A stretch of DNA of 64,000 nt, from positions 310,001 to 374,000 of the forward strand of contig NZ_JABBGE010000006.1 of NCBI RefSeq assembly GCF_012927245.1. The letters run 5' to 3'. Positions 40,176-48,640 of the stretch are shown in pieces. A model generated the notes under the pieces. It was not told where the DNA came from, did not search any database, and was given only the letters and a program-made list of their open reading frames with translations. The stretch comes from Streptomyces sp. R302. Its GTDB lineage: Bacteria; Actinomycetota; Actinomycetes; Streptomycetales; Streptomycetaceae. Each line of letters opens with the position of its first letter. Position 1 is the stretch's first letter. A program made the translations under genes and the position numbers.

Positions 40176-41834
40176 TCAGATGAGCAGGTCCACGCAGTCG
40201 AGGGCGGTGCCCGGGCTCAGGAAGCCTGTTCCGGTCGAACCACTGACGACGTTCAGCCGGACCACGTTGTACTGGGACGGGTCCGCCCTCCACGCGCTCG
40301 CGGGGACGCTGTAGGTGAAGGTGTGGTTGTTGCCCCGGTAGGAGCCGGTGGTGAGGGAGCGGGTGGACGGCTGGGCGGGCGGTGACGGGATCGTGGAGAC
40401 CCAGGTGTCGTTGACGGTGACCCGGGGGCGGCCGTTGAGGAAGGCGGTCGTGACGCCGATCCGCAGGGTGTGCGCGGCGGCGGCCTGGGCGGCGGTGAGC
40501 CGGAAGTAGATCAGGAAGCCGTCGTTGACGCCCTTCCAGAGGTAGCAGGGGACGGCGGCGGACGGGTTCGCGCCGTCGACGACGACGTTCCCCGTCCAGG
40601 CGGCGGCCCGCACGTCGGCCGGGTGGGCGACGGTCATGAGCTGCGCGTTCTTGAAGCCGGCGGGGGTGCCGTCCCAGTCGCCGAGCCGCCAGACGGCGGG
40701 CGCGGTGCTCGGGTCGCCGGTGATCGTGAGCGTGTGCAGGGCGGTGGCGGCGCCCGCGGTGACCGTCACCGTCGTGGTGTGGACGGCGAGTTCGCCCTTG
40801 TACACGGTGAGCGTGTACGTGCCGGGCAGCATGCCGCGGCAGGAGTACGCGCCGGTGCCGGCGGCCGCCCGGGTCCAGTACTGGGCGTCGGCGTTGGCGA
40901 AGCCGATGGTGTACGGGTGGTTCGGGTCCATGTTCCTGAGGCCGACGCCCGCGACCCGGCCGCGTCCGGCGGCGCCGACCCAGCCGGGGATGCCGAGGGC
41001 GTCGACCCAGCTCGTGTCGTGGGCGTCGGGGAAGAGCGAGGGGGCGGGGGCGCCGCCGTCGGTGAAGGCGAGCAGGTACGGCCCCTGGAGGCCGAAGCGC
41101 ATGGGCTCGGTCTGCGACTGGTTGTAGTGGAGGATCTCGTAGAGTCCGACGCCCAGTTCGTTGGAGTGGCGCAGCAGCGAGCGGTAGAAGGGGCCGCCGG
41201 AGGCCTTCTCGTGGTTGGAGCGGACCATCCAGAGGCCGACGGAGCCGGTGGTGTAGCCGACGTGGTCGTAGTCCATGACGCGGACGCCGGAGTAGTGCTT
41301 GGAGCGGGTCTGCCCGTCGGCGCGCCGCCAGACGTCGCCGGCCTCGATGACGGTGTCGGCGCCCTCGACCCAGGAGTCCGGGCCCTGGTTGGGGAAGACG
41401 CCGGGCCTGAGGCGGGCGATGAAGCGGGTGGCGGTGAAGGACGTGTCGGCCTTGTCGGTCCACAGGTAGACGTTGTTGCGGCCGGAGCGGGCCGCGTAGT
41501 AGTGGCGCAGGGTGCCGTGGACGACGGTGACGAGGATGGTCGCGCCGACCTGCTTGAGGGTGACGGTGGAGGCGCCGAGGCCCGACTCGACGTGGGAGTG
41601 CTTGCCGCCGTAGCTCTCGTACTCCTTGCCCTTGTAGACGAGGGAGGTGAGGTCGCCGTTGGTCTTGGAGACCTTGAAGACGAGTCCGGCGCCGGTGTCG
41701 AGGACGTAGTTCGCGCCGTCGTCGCTCCAGCCGAAGCCGGCCGCGGCGGCGGTCCCGGCGGCGGTGGCGGCGAGGGCGGAGGCGGCGACGGCGGCGCCGA
41801 GGACGGTCCGGCGGCGGACGGGACGAGCGTGCAT
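40176..41834 (-). CDS. Rhamnogalacturonan lyase, PL4-like
   Basis: 552 residues. Tat signal RRRTVLGAAVAASALAATAAG, then the N-terminal super-sandwich of PL4 (YVLDTGAGLVFKVSKTNGDLTSLVYKGKEYE, VWRRADGQTRSKHYSG with the catalytic Lys region), a fibronectin-like domain (MLPGTYTLTVYKGELAV) and a C-terminal jelly roll (VWRLGDWDGTPAGFKN, DLLI end). It cuts the rhamnose-galacturonate backbone of rhamnogalacturonan I outside the cell. AAGGAG precedes the ATG. A LacI-type palindrome at 41910 lies about 75 bp upstream. Confidence 0.85.
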   Translation of the reverse strand: MHARPVRRRTVLGAAVAASALAATAAGTAAAAGFGWSDDGANYVLDTGAGLVFKVSKTNGDLTSLVYKGKEYESYGGKHSHVESGLGASTVTLKQVGATILVTVVHGTLRHYYAARSGRNNVYLWTDKADTSFTATRFIARLRPGVFPNQGPDSWVEGADTVIEAGDVWRRADGQTRSKHYSGVRVMDYDHVGYTTGSVGLWMVRSNHEKASGGPFYRSLLRHSNELGVGLYEILHYNQSQTEPMRFGLQGPYLLAFTDGGAPAPSLFPDAHDTSWVDALGIPGWVGAAGRGRVAGVGLRNMDPNHPYTIGFANADAQYWTRAAAGTGAYSCRGMLPGTYTLTVYKGELAVHTTTVTVTAGAATALHTLTITGDPSTAPAVWRLGDWDGTPAGFKNAQLMTVAHPADVRAAAWTGNVVVDGANPSAAVPCYLWKGVNDGFLIYFRLTAAQAAAAHTLRIGVTTAFLNGRPRVTVNDTWVSTIPSPPAQPSTRSLTTGSYRGNNHTFTYSVPASAWRADPSQYNVVRLNVVSGSTGTGFLSPGTALDCVDLLI

Positions 41835-41909
41835 GTGCGGCTCCTTCGGTGGCTGTGGGGGGGGTAGCCGTAGGTCGCCGCGGGACGGGAAAGGGTTGCC
41901 CCGTCGATC

Positions 41910-41919
41910 GAAACGATTC
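41910..41919. promoter_or_regulatory. LacI-type operator-like site before the PL4 gene
   Basis: GAAACGATTC, a near-palindrome of the GAA-NCGN-TTC kind, 76 bp upstream of the lyase start codon. Confidence 0.4.
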
Positions 41920-41960
41920 AAGAGAGTTTCCGGGCGCGCCCGGAGCCGGGCCGGTCGGGG

Positions 41961-42599
41961 TCAGCCGAAGCCGCCCCTGAGGATGGTGCGGCCGCCGTCG
42001 CGGGCGGTGAGGACGACGGTGTACGCGTCGGCCGAGGCGTCCCGGGTGCCCTCCGCGTGGTTGTACTGGGCGGCGAAGGTGTGCGGCCCCGGCGGCACCG
42101 CGCGGCCCTCCTTCAGGGTCCAGCGGTAGACGAGGGCGCCGTCCTCCTCCGCGACGGTGGCCGTGAAGTCGTCGGCGGGGCGGGTCTGCCAGTGGCCGGT
42201 GTCCGCGATCCCGCCGGTGAGGGCGACCCGCAGCTCGACGGTGAGGGCGGTGACCTCGGTCTCCGTGGTGACGGCGAGGTCGCTCTGTGCCCACCAGCGG
42301 TTGCTGCCGGCGTCGATGGTGCCGGCCGCGCGGGCCGCCGGGCCGGGCGCGGGGGCGGCTCCCGCCGGGGGCGCGGGGCGGTCCTGGAGGGCGGTGACGG
42401 CCAGGCCGCCGAGGCCGAGGACCCCGGCGACGGTGGCCGCCACGGCGGCCGCGACCGTCCAGCGGCGCCGGGGCCGCCCGGCGCGGCGGGGCGCCGGGGC
42501 GGCCATGCCGCGTTCGACGCGGGCCAGCATCCGGGCGTGGTCGGGGCGGTGCGCGGCCGCCGCCTCGCGCAGTTCGCCGCGCAGACGCGTCTCGTCCAT
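41961..42599 (-). CDS. Single-pass membrane protein, probable partner of the ECF sigma factor
   Basis: 212 residues. A cytoplasmic N-terminus (MDETRLRGELREAAAAHRPDHARMLARVERGM) that resembles the short head of SigE-associated membrane proteins is followed by a basic stretch, one helix (VAAAVAATVAGVLGLGGLAVTAL, about 48-70) and an extracellular beta-rich domain with IDAGSNRWWAQSDL and EEDGALVYRWTLKEG that looks carbohydrate- or protein-binding. It starts in TGATG overlap with the sigma-factor stop, typical of a cognate regulator. I see no HxxxCxxC zinc motif, so it is not a classical ZAS anti-sigma. Confidence 0.7.
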   Translation of the reverse strand: MDETRLRGELREAAAAHRPDHARMLARVERGMAAPAPRRAGRPRRRWTVAAAVAATVAGVLGLGGLAVTALQDRPAPPAGAAPAPGPAARAAGTIDAGSNRWWAQSDLAVTTETEVTALTVELRVALTGGIADTGHWQTRPADDFTATVAEEDGALVYRWTLKEGRAVPPGPHTFAAQYNHAEGTRDASADAYTVVLTARDGGRTILRGGFG

Positions 42600-43141
42600 C
42601 AGCGCCTCCCCGCGGCGAGTTCGGTGGCGGCCCGTCCGCCGAGCAGCCTCTGGAGTTCGGCCATGCCCTTGGCGGTCTGGCTCTTGACCGTGCCGACGGA
42701 GACGCCGAGGGCCAGGGCGGTGTCGCGCTCGGAGAGGTCGAAGGCGTGGCGCAGGACGACGCAGGCGCGCTTGCGGAAGGGCAGGGCGCGCAGCGCGGTC
42801 CGCACGTCGACGACGGCGGGCACGTCCGGGTCCTCGGTGTGCTCGGGGCGGCGGTCCCAGAAGGCGGCGATGCGGCGGCGCTCGCGGACGGTGCCGCGGA
42901 TGCGGGTGCGGACGAGGTTGGCGACGACGCCCCGGGCGTAGGCGGCGGGGTGGTCGGCGGCGCGGACCCGGTCCCAGCGGTGCCAGAGGGCGAGCATGGC
43001 GTCGGCGGCGAGGTCGTCGGCGGCGTCGGTCTCGCCGGTGAGGAGGTGGGCGAGGCGGGCGAGTTCGGCGTAGTGGCGGTCGAAGAAGTCCCGGAACTCG
43101 GCGGCGCCGTCGCGCTCCCCGTCGGGGTCAGCGGCGGTCAC
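42599..43141 (-). CDS. ECF sigma factor, SigE (SigE-70) family
   Basis: 180 residues. Region 2 (FFDRHYAELARLAHLLTGETDAADDLAADAMLALWHRWDRV) and region 4 (RALPFRKRACVVLRHAFDLSERDTALALGVSVGTVKSQTAKGM) are complete. The GTG start at 43141 lies 14 nt inside the end of the LacI gene, so the repressor, sigma factor and membrane protein form one overlapping unit. The promoter set it recognises cannot be told. Confidence 0.83.
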   Translation of the reverse strand: MTAADPDGERDGAAEFRDFFDRHYAELARLAHLLTGETDAADDLAADAMLALWHRWDRVRAADHPAAYARGVVANLVRTRIRGTVRERRRIAAFWDRRPEHTEDPDVPAVVDVRTALRALPFRKRACVVLRHAFDLSERDTALALGVSVGTVKSQTAKGMAELQRLLGGRAATELAAGRR

Positions 43142-44162
43142 GGCCGTCCCCCGGTGCGGTGGGTGCCGGGGCGGTGGCGGCGCGGACGGTGAGGCGGGGG
43201 GCGAGGAGTTCGGTGCCGCGGGCGGGTTCGCCGCGCAGCCGGGCGACGAGCCGCTCGACGGCGATCCGCCCCATGTCCTGGGCGGGCACGGCGACGGCGG
43301 TGAGCGGTACGGAGGCGTGCGCGGCGACCTGGTCGGGGCAGACGGCGGCGACGGAGACGTCCTCGGGGACGGCCCGGCCCTGGTGGCGCAGGACGGCGAG
43401 GAGCGGTTCGACGGCGGCCTCGTTCTGCACGAGGAGGGCGGTGGTGCCCGGGCGTTCCTCGAAGATCCGGGTGACGGCGGCGGAGACGGCCGCGTAGGTG
43501 CCGTCGACGGGCCGGTGGAGCAGGTCGAGGCCGTGGCCTGCGGCGGCGTCGCGGACGCCGGCGAGGGTGCGCTCGGCGTAGCCCGTACCGCGGGCGTAGA
43601 CGGCGGGGGGTTCGCCGAGGACGGCGAGGCGGCGGTGGCCGAGGCCGGCGAGGTGGTCGACGCAGCGGGCTCCGGCGGCGGCGAAGTCGAGGTCGACGCA
43701 GTCGAGTCCGGCGGTGTCGGCGGGCAGGCCGATGAGGACGGAGGGCCGCTCGGCCTCCCGGAGCAGGGGCAGGCGCGGGTCGTCGAGTTCGACGTCCATG
43801 ACGATCATGCCGTCGGCGACGGCGCTGCCCTCGACGCGGCGGACGGCCTCGGGGCCCTCCTCGCCGGTGAGCAGCAGCACGTCGTAGCCGTGGGCGCGGG
43901 CCGTGGTGGTGACGGCCATGGCGATCTCCATCATCACCGGCACGTAGAGGCCGGTGCGCAGCGGCATCATCAGGGCGAGGATGCTGGTCCGGCCGCCGGC
44001 GAGGGCGCGGGCCCCGGCGTGCGGGCGGTAGCCGAGCTCGTCGATGGCGAGCTGGATGCGCTCGCGGGTGGCGGCGGAGATGGAGCGCTTGCCGCTGAGG
44101 ACGTAGCTGACGGTGCTGGCGGAGACACCGGCGTGACGGGCGACGTCGGCGAGGGTGACCAC
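43128..44162 (-). CDS. LacI-family sugar repressor
   Basis: 344 residues. HTH (VTLADVARHAGVSASTVSYVLSGKRSIS, 2-29) and hinge (IDELGYRPHAGARALAGGRT) precede a periplasmic-binding-type domain (LMMPLRTGLYVPVMMEIAMA, GLDCVDLDFAAAGARCVDHLAGLGHRRLAVLG, TTALLVQNEAAVEPLL). GTG 44162 has GAGGAG 7 nt upstream. It is divergent from a GH2 beta-galactosidase with an AAGCGCTT palindrome between them, the expected self-operator. It is the intact relative of the broken LacI at 4181-4566 and a good candidate to bind many of the GAAGCGCTTC-type sites in the window. Confidence 0.88.
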   Translation of the reverse strand: MVTLADVARHAGVSASTVSYVLSGKRSISAATRERIQLAIDELGYRPHAGARALAGGRTSILALMMPLRTGLYVPVMMEIAMAVTTTARAHGYDVLLLTGEEGPEAVRRVEGSAVADGMIVMDVELDDPRLPLLREAERPSVLIGLPADTAGLDCVDLDFAAAGARCVDHLAGLGHRRLAVLGEPPAVYARGTGYAERTLAGVRDAAAGHGLDLLHRPVDGTYAAVSAAVTRIFEERPGTTALLVQNEAAVEPLLAVLRHQGRAVPEDVSVAAVCPDQVAAHASVPLTAVAVPAQDMGRIAVERLVARLRGEPARGTELLAPRLTVRAATAPAPTAPGDGRDRR

Positions 44163-44333
44163 GTGCGCGCTCCTCGGCCGTGACGGATGGGCGTGCCCGT
44201 CGACGACGGGGACCCCCGACCCTAAGCGGCCGCTCGTCGGACTGTCCAGGCGGGGCGCGAAGAGTCCAAGGGCCGGTGGCCCGGGTGGGGTTGTGCGGGG
44301 GCGTGCGGCGCGGTGGGATGGAACCGGTCGCGC

Positions 44334-44343
44334 AAGCGCTTTC
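44334..44343. promoter_or_regulatory. LacI-type operator between the LacI and GH2 genes
   Basis: AAGCGCTTTC with the palindromic core AAGCGCTT (44334-44341), about 60 bp before the GH2 start. It is probably the primary site of the divergent repressor. Confidence 0.55.
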
Positions 44344-44402
44344 CGGCGGGTGTTCTCTCTCCCCCGCCCCTCTCCCTTCCTCCGTCTCTCCCTGGGATCG
44401 CC

Positions 44403-47297
44403 ATGACCGAGCTGCCCTGGTACACCTCCTTCGCCCCCGAGCGGGGCACGCTGCCGCCACGCGCCTGGACGGGGGCGGCGTCGGACGCCGCGCGCCTGCC
44501 GCTCGGCGGCGACTGGTCGTTCCGCCTCTCCCCCTCGGCGGGCGCGGCCGACACCTCCTTCGCCGAGCCGGGCTTCGACGCGGGCGGCTGGCGGACCGTC
44601 TCCGTGCCGGGGCACTGGGTGCTCCAGGGCGAGGGCGGGGAGTTCGGCGGGCCCGCGTACACGAACGTCCTCTACCCCTTCCCGGTCGACCCGCCGCACG
44701 TGCCGGACGAGAACCCGACCGGGGACCATCTGCGCCGGTTCGACCTGCCGGACGACTGGCCCGCGGAGGGCGGGGCGGTGCTCCGCTTCGACGGCGTCGA
44801 GTCCTGCGCCAGGGTGTGGCTGAACGGCACGGAGCTCGGCTGGTTCAAGGGGTCGCGGCTCGCGCACGAGTTCGCGGTCGGTGAGCTGCTGCGGGAGCGG
44901 GACAACGTGCTCGCGGTCCGCGTGCACCAGTGGTCCTCGGGGTCGTACCTGGAGGACCAGGACCAGTGGTGGCTGCCCGGCATCTTCCGGGAGGTGACGC
45001 TGCTGCACCGGCCGTCCGGCGCGCCCGGCGACTTCTTCGTGCACGCCTCGTACGACCACACGGCGGGGACCGGCGAGCTGCGGGTCGACTGCGACGTGCC
45101 CGCCCGGGTGCGGGTGCCGGAGCTGGGGCTCGACCTGGCGGCCGGGGAGTCCGTGACGGTGCCGGTGGAGCCGTGGAGCGCCGAGGTGCCCCGGCTGTAC
45201 GAGGGGGAGCTGACGGCCGGCGGGGAGCGGATCGGGCTGCGGATCGGCTTCCGCTCGGTGTACGTGGAGGACGGCGTCCTGAAGGCGAACGGGCGGCGGA
45301 TCCTCTTCCGGGGCGTGAACCGCCACGAGTTCCACCCCGACACCGGACGGGCTCTGGACCTCGAAGCGATGCGCACGGACGTCGAGTCGATGAAGCGTCA
45401 CAACATCAACGCCGTACGGACCTCGCACTACCCGCCGCATCCGGCCTTCCTCGACCTGTGCGACGCCTACGGGCTCTGGGTGATCGACGAGGGAGACCTG
45501 GAGACGCACGGCTTCGAGGTGCTGGGCTGGCGGGGGAACCCGGTGGACGACGAGCGGTGGACGCCCGCGCTGCTCGACCGGGCGGCCCGGCTCGTCGAGC
45601 GGGACAAGAACCATCCGTCGGTGGTGCTGTGGTCGCTCGGCAACGAGTGCGGCACGGGCGCCGGTCTCGGCGCGATGGCCCGCTGGATCCGCGACCGGGA
45701 CCCGTCGCGGCCGGTGCACTACGAGGGCGACCGCTCCTGCGCCGACGTCGACGTGTACTCCCGGATGTACCCGCCGCACGCCGAGGTCGAGGAGATCGGC
45801 CGTCGCGCGGACGAGGGCCCGGAGCGCCGCCGCGAACTCCCCTTCGTCCTCTGCGAGTACGCGCACGCGATGGGCAACGGGCCCGGCGGGCTGAGCGAGT
45901 ACCAGCGGCTCTTCGAGCGGTACGAGCGCTGCCAGGGCGGCTTCGTGTGGGAGTGGATCGACCACGGCCTGGCGCACCCGGTCCACGGGTACGGCTACGG
46001 CGGCGACTTCGGCGAGGAGCAGCACGACGGGAACTTCGTCTGCGACGGCCTGCTCTTCCCCGACCGCACGCCCTCGCCGGGCCTGGTCGAGTACAAGAAG
46101 GTGATCGAGCCGGTGCGGATCGTGCCCGGCGGCCGGCCGGGCACGGCCCGGATCACCAACCTCCACGACGTGGCGGACCTGTCGGGGCTCGCCTTCGTGT
46201 GGGAGTTCCTGGCGGACGGCGTGGTGGCGGCGGAAGGAGCCCTGGACGTACCGCCGTTGGACCCCGGCGGTCAGGCGGAAGTGGAGCTGCCCGCCGTGCC
46301 GGCCCTGCCGGAGCACCCGGCCGGCGCGGAGGGCGTGTGGACGGTACGCGCGCTGCTCGCGAAGGCCACGGCCTGGGCGCCGGCCGGACACGAGGTCGCC
46401 TGGGGCCAGCTGCCGGTGACGGCGCCGAGGCGGTCCCCGGTCCTCGGCGCGCGGGTCGCGGCCGTCGCGGACGGGGGCCGGATCTCCCTCGGCCCGGCCG
46501 TCCTCGACGCGCGCACCGGCGCGCCCCTGCTCCTGGCGGGGCAGCCGGTCACGGGCCTCGGCCTCGACGTGTGGCGGGCGCCGACGGACAACGACGAGGG
46601 CGCGCCCTGGCAGCCCGACGCGCGCTTCGGCCGGCTGTGGCGGGAGCTCGGTCTGCACCGGATGCGGCACCGCGTGGACGGGGTGGCCGTGGACGGGGAG
46701 GGGGTGACGGTACGGGCCCGGGTGGCGCCCGCGGCCCGCGACGTCGGGCTCTCCGTGACGTACCGCTGGAGCTCGGACGGCACGGCGGTGCGGCTCGGCG
46801 TGGACGTGGTGCCCGAGGGCGAGTGGCCGGTGCCGCTCCCCCGGCTCGGCGTCCGGCTCGGCCTTCCGGCCGCGCTCGACCGGGCCGACTGGTACGGCGG
46901 CGGCCCCGGCGAGGCGTACCCGGACACGCGCGCGGCGGCCCGCCTCGGGATCTGGGGGTCCACGGTGGACGGCCTGCAGACCCCGTACGTGCGTCCGCAG
47001 GAGAACGGTGCCCGGATCGACACCCGGTGGCTGGAGCTCTCGGGCGGCGGCGCGGGGCTGCGGGTCGAGGGCGAGCCGTCGTTCTGGTTCACCGCCCGCC
47101 GCTGGACGCACGCCGGCCTTGACGCCGCCGCGCACCGCCCGGACCTGGTGCCGGGCGACACGCTGTGGCTGAACCTGGACCACCGGCTGCACGGCATCGG
47201 GTCCCAGTCCTGCGGCCCGGGCGTCCTTCCGGAGCACCGCCTGGAGGCGGCCCCGGCGTCCTTCTCGCTGTCCTTCGCGCCGCTCAGGTCATGTTGA
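44403..47297 (+). CDS. GH2 beta-galactosidase, LacZ type
   Basis: 964 residues, cytoplasmic. The five LacZ domains are present: jelly roll (WRTVSVPGHWVLQGEGG), immunoglobulin domains, the TIM barrel with GVNRHEFHPDTG, LWSLGNECGTG (acid/base E415) and FVLCEYAHAMGNGPGG (nucleophile E485), a linker, and the C-terminal super-sandwich (LDVWRAPTDNDEG, YGGGPGEAYPDTR). It would release galactose from imported beta-galactosides such as pectic galactan fragments. ATG 44403 follows a pyrimidine tract and GGGATCGCC. Its end overlaps the convergent DUF4328 gene by 14 bp. Confidence 0.9.
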   Translation: MTELPWYTSFAPERGTLPPRAWTGAASDAARLPLGGDWSFRLSPSAGAADTSFAEPGFDAGGWRTVSVPGHWVLQGEGGEFGGPAYTNVLYPFPVDPPHVPDENPTGDHLRRFDLPDDWPAEGGAVLRFDGVESCARVWLNGTELGWFKGSRLAHEFAVGELLRERDNVLAVRVHQWSSGSYLEDQDQWWLPGIFREVTLLHRPSGAPGDFFVHASYDHTAGTGELRVDCDVPARVRVPELGLDLAAGESVTVPVEPWSAEVPRLYEGELTAGGERIGLRIGFRSVYVEDGVLKANGRRILFRGVNRHEFHPDTGRALDLEAMRTDVESMKRHNINAVRTSHYPPHPAFLDLCDAYGLWVIDEGDLETHGFEVLGWRGNPVDDERWTPALLDRAARLVERDKNHPSVVLWSLGNECGTGAGLGAMARWIRDRDPSRPVHYEGDRSCADVDVYSRMYPPHAEVEEIGRRADEGPERRRELPFVLCEYAHAMGNGPGGLSEYQRLFERYERCQGGFVWEWIDHGLAHPVHGYGYGGDFGEEQHDGNFVCDGLLFPDRTPSPGLVEYKKVIEPVRIVPGGRPGTARITNLHDVADLSGLAFVWEFLADGVVAAEGALDVPPLDPGGQAEVELPAVPALPEHPAGAEGVWTVRALLAKATAWAPAGHEVAWGQLPVTAPRRSPVLGARVAAVADGGRISLGPAVLDARTGAPLLLAGQPVTGLGLDVWRAPTDNDEGAPWQPDARFGRLWRELGLHRMRHRVDGVAVDGEGVTVRARVAPAARDVGLSVTYRWSSDGTAVRLGVDVVPEGEWPVPLPRLGVRLGLPAALDRADWYGGGPGEAYPDTRAAARLGIWGSTVDGLQTPYVRPQENGARIDTRWLELSGGGAGLRVEGEPSFWFTARRWTHAGLDAAAHRPDLVPGDTLWLNLDHRLHGIGSQSCGPGVLPEHRLEAAPASFSLSFAPLRSC

Positions 47298-47883
47298 AGT
47301 AGGGCAGCGGACCGGCGGGCTGACCCTCCGTCACCCGCCGGATCACCGCGAGGGCGAGGACCGCGCAGAGGACGCTGATGCTCTGGTCGACCGGGTTGTA
47401 GTAGTCGAAGTGGCCGAGGACCAGGAAGTGGAAGGCGACCGTGAGGGGCCCGTCGCAGAGCCAGACGAACCACCAGGCGTTGATCAGCCAGGCGTCGCGG
47501 GGCGGCCCGCCGGCCCGGCGGATGTCGAGGGTGATGCGGCGCGGCAGCCACCACATGGCGAGCGGGATGATCCAGGCGCCGAGCGCGAAGGGCGGGGTGT
47601 ACGTGTGGCTGCCGGGGGCGAGCACCTCGGCGTTGCAGCGCACGCGGTGGAACCAGACCAGGAAGGAGATCCAGCACGCCACCTGGAGCAACGCCGGGAG
47701 GGGGACCAGGTCCTCCGCGACCCAGGGCGAGTTCTTGCCGCCGGTCGCGATGACGTACACGTCGGCGAGCGCCTGGGTGGCGATCAGCGACTGGACGACG
47801 AGCGCGGGCCCCGCCGGATTGCGGAATCTGTAGCGGGGCCCGCGCACGGCGGCGGGCCCGACGGGAATGTTGTAGGCGTCCAT
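47284..47883 (-). CDS. DUF4328 membrane protein
   Basis: 199 residues with about five hydrophobic segments. LVPLPALLQVACWISFLVWFHRVRCNAEVLAPGSHTYTPPFALGAWIIPLAMWWLPRRITLDI and INAWWFVWLCDGPL are the DUF4328 core, common in Streptomyces and of unknown function. GGGGGGGAACA-type sequence precedes the ATG. It stands alone between the beta-galactosidase and the two-component system. Confidence 0.78.
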   Translation of the reverse strand: MDAYNIPVGPAAVRGPRYRFRNPAGPALVVQSLIATQALADVYVIATGGKNSPWVAEDLVPLPALLQVACWISFLVWFHRVRCNAEVLAPGSHTYTPPFALGAWIIPLAMWWLPRRITLDIRRAGGPPRDAWLINAWWFVWLCDGPLTVAFHFLVLGHFDYYNPVDQSISVLCAVLALAVIRRVTEGQPAGPLPYFNMT

Positions 47884-47968
47884 GGGCTGTTCCCCCCCCG
47901 GGATGCGGTGTCGCCGCCGTGACCTGCACGGCGGCGGTGATCAGCCGCATCCTACGGCCGCCCGCGGC

Positions 47969-48640
47969 TCACCGCCCCGGGGCGACCAGGCCGAACTCGT
48001 AGGCCAGAATGACCAGGTGGATGCGGTCGCGGGCGGCGAGCCGGGTGAGCAGCCGGGCCACATGGGCCTTGGCGGTGGCCGGGCTGATGAAGAGCTCCCC
48101 GGCGATCTCCTGGTTGGACAGTCCGCGCCCCACCAGGGTGAGCACCTCCCGTTCGCGGTCGGTGACGGCCTCCGGGAGGGGCCGGGGAGCGGGGGCGACG
48201 GGGGCGGGCGGCCGGGCGAAGGCGGCGATCAGACGGGTGGTCACGGCCGGGGCGATCAGCGCGTCCCCGCCCGCGACCACCCGCACGGCGCCGAGGATGT
48301 CGTCGAGGTCCATGTCCTTGACGAGGAAGCCGCACGCGCCGGCGCGCAGCGCCCCGTACACGTTCTCGTCGTCGTCGAAGGTGGTCAGGACCAGCACCCG
48401 GGCGCCGCTGGGGCCTTCGGTGATGAGCCGGGTCGCCTCGATGCCGTCCATGCCCGGCATCCGTACGTCCATGAGCACCACGTCGGGCCGGGTCCGCTCG
48501 GCCAGGGCGACCGCCTCGGCGCCGTCGGCGGCCTCGCCGACCACGTCGAGGTCGGGCGTCTCGGCGGCGAGCAGGCGCAGGCCCGCCCTGATGAGGGGCT
48601 GGTCGTCGACGAGGAGGAGGCGGACCGGGGCGGCCGTCAT
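47969..48640 (-). CDS. NarL/FixJ-family response regulator
   Basis: 223 residues. Receiver domain (LLLVDDQPLIRAGLRLLA, phospho-acceptor Asp in VVLMDVRMPG, Thr in VLVLTTFDDD, Lys in GFLVKDMDLDD) and LuxR-type HTH (LTDREREVLTLVGRGLSNQEIAGELFISPATAKAHVARLLTRL). ATG 48640 overlaps the kinase stop by 4 nt. The divergent ABC exporter is the likely target, a standard arrangement in which the pair senses a membrane-active compound. Confidence 0.92.
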   Translation of the reverse strand: MTAAPVRLLLVDDQPLIRAGLRLLAAETPDLDVVGEAADGAEAVALAERTRPDVVLMDVRMPGMDGIEATRLITEGPSGARVLVLTTFDDDENVYGALRAGACGFLVKDMDLDDILGAVRVVAGGDALIAPAVTTRLIAAFARPPAPVAPAPRPLPEAVTDREREVLTLVGRGLSNQEIAGELFISPATAKAHVARLLTRLAARDRIHLVILAYEFGLVAPGR

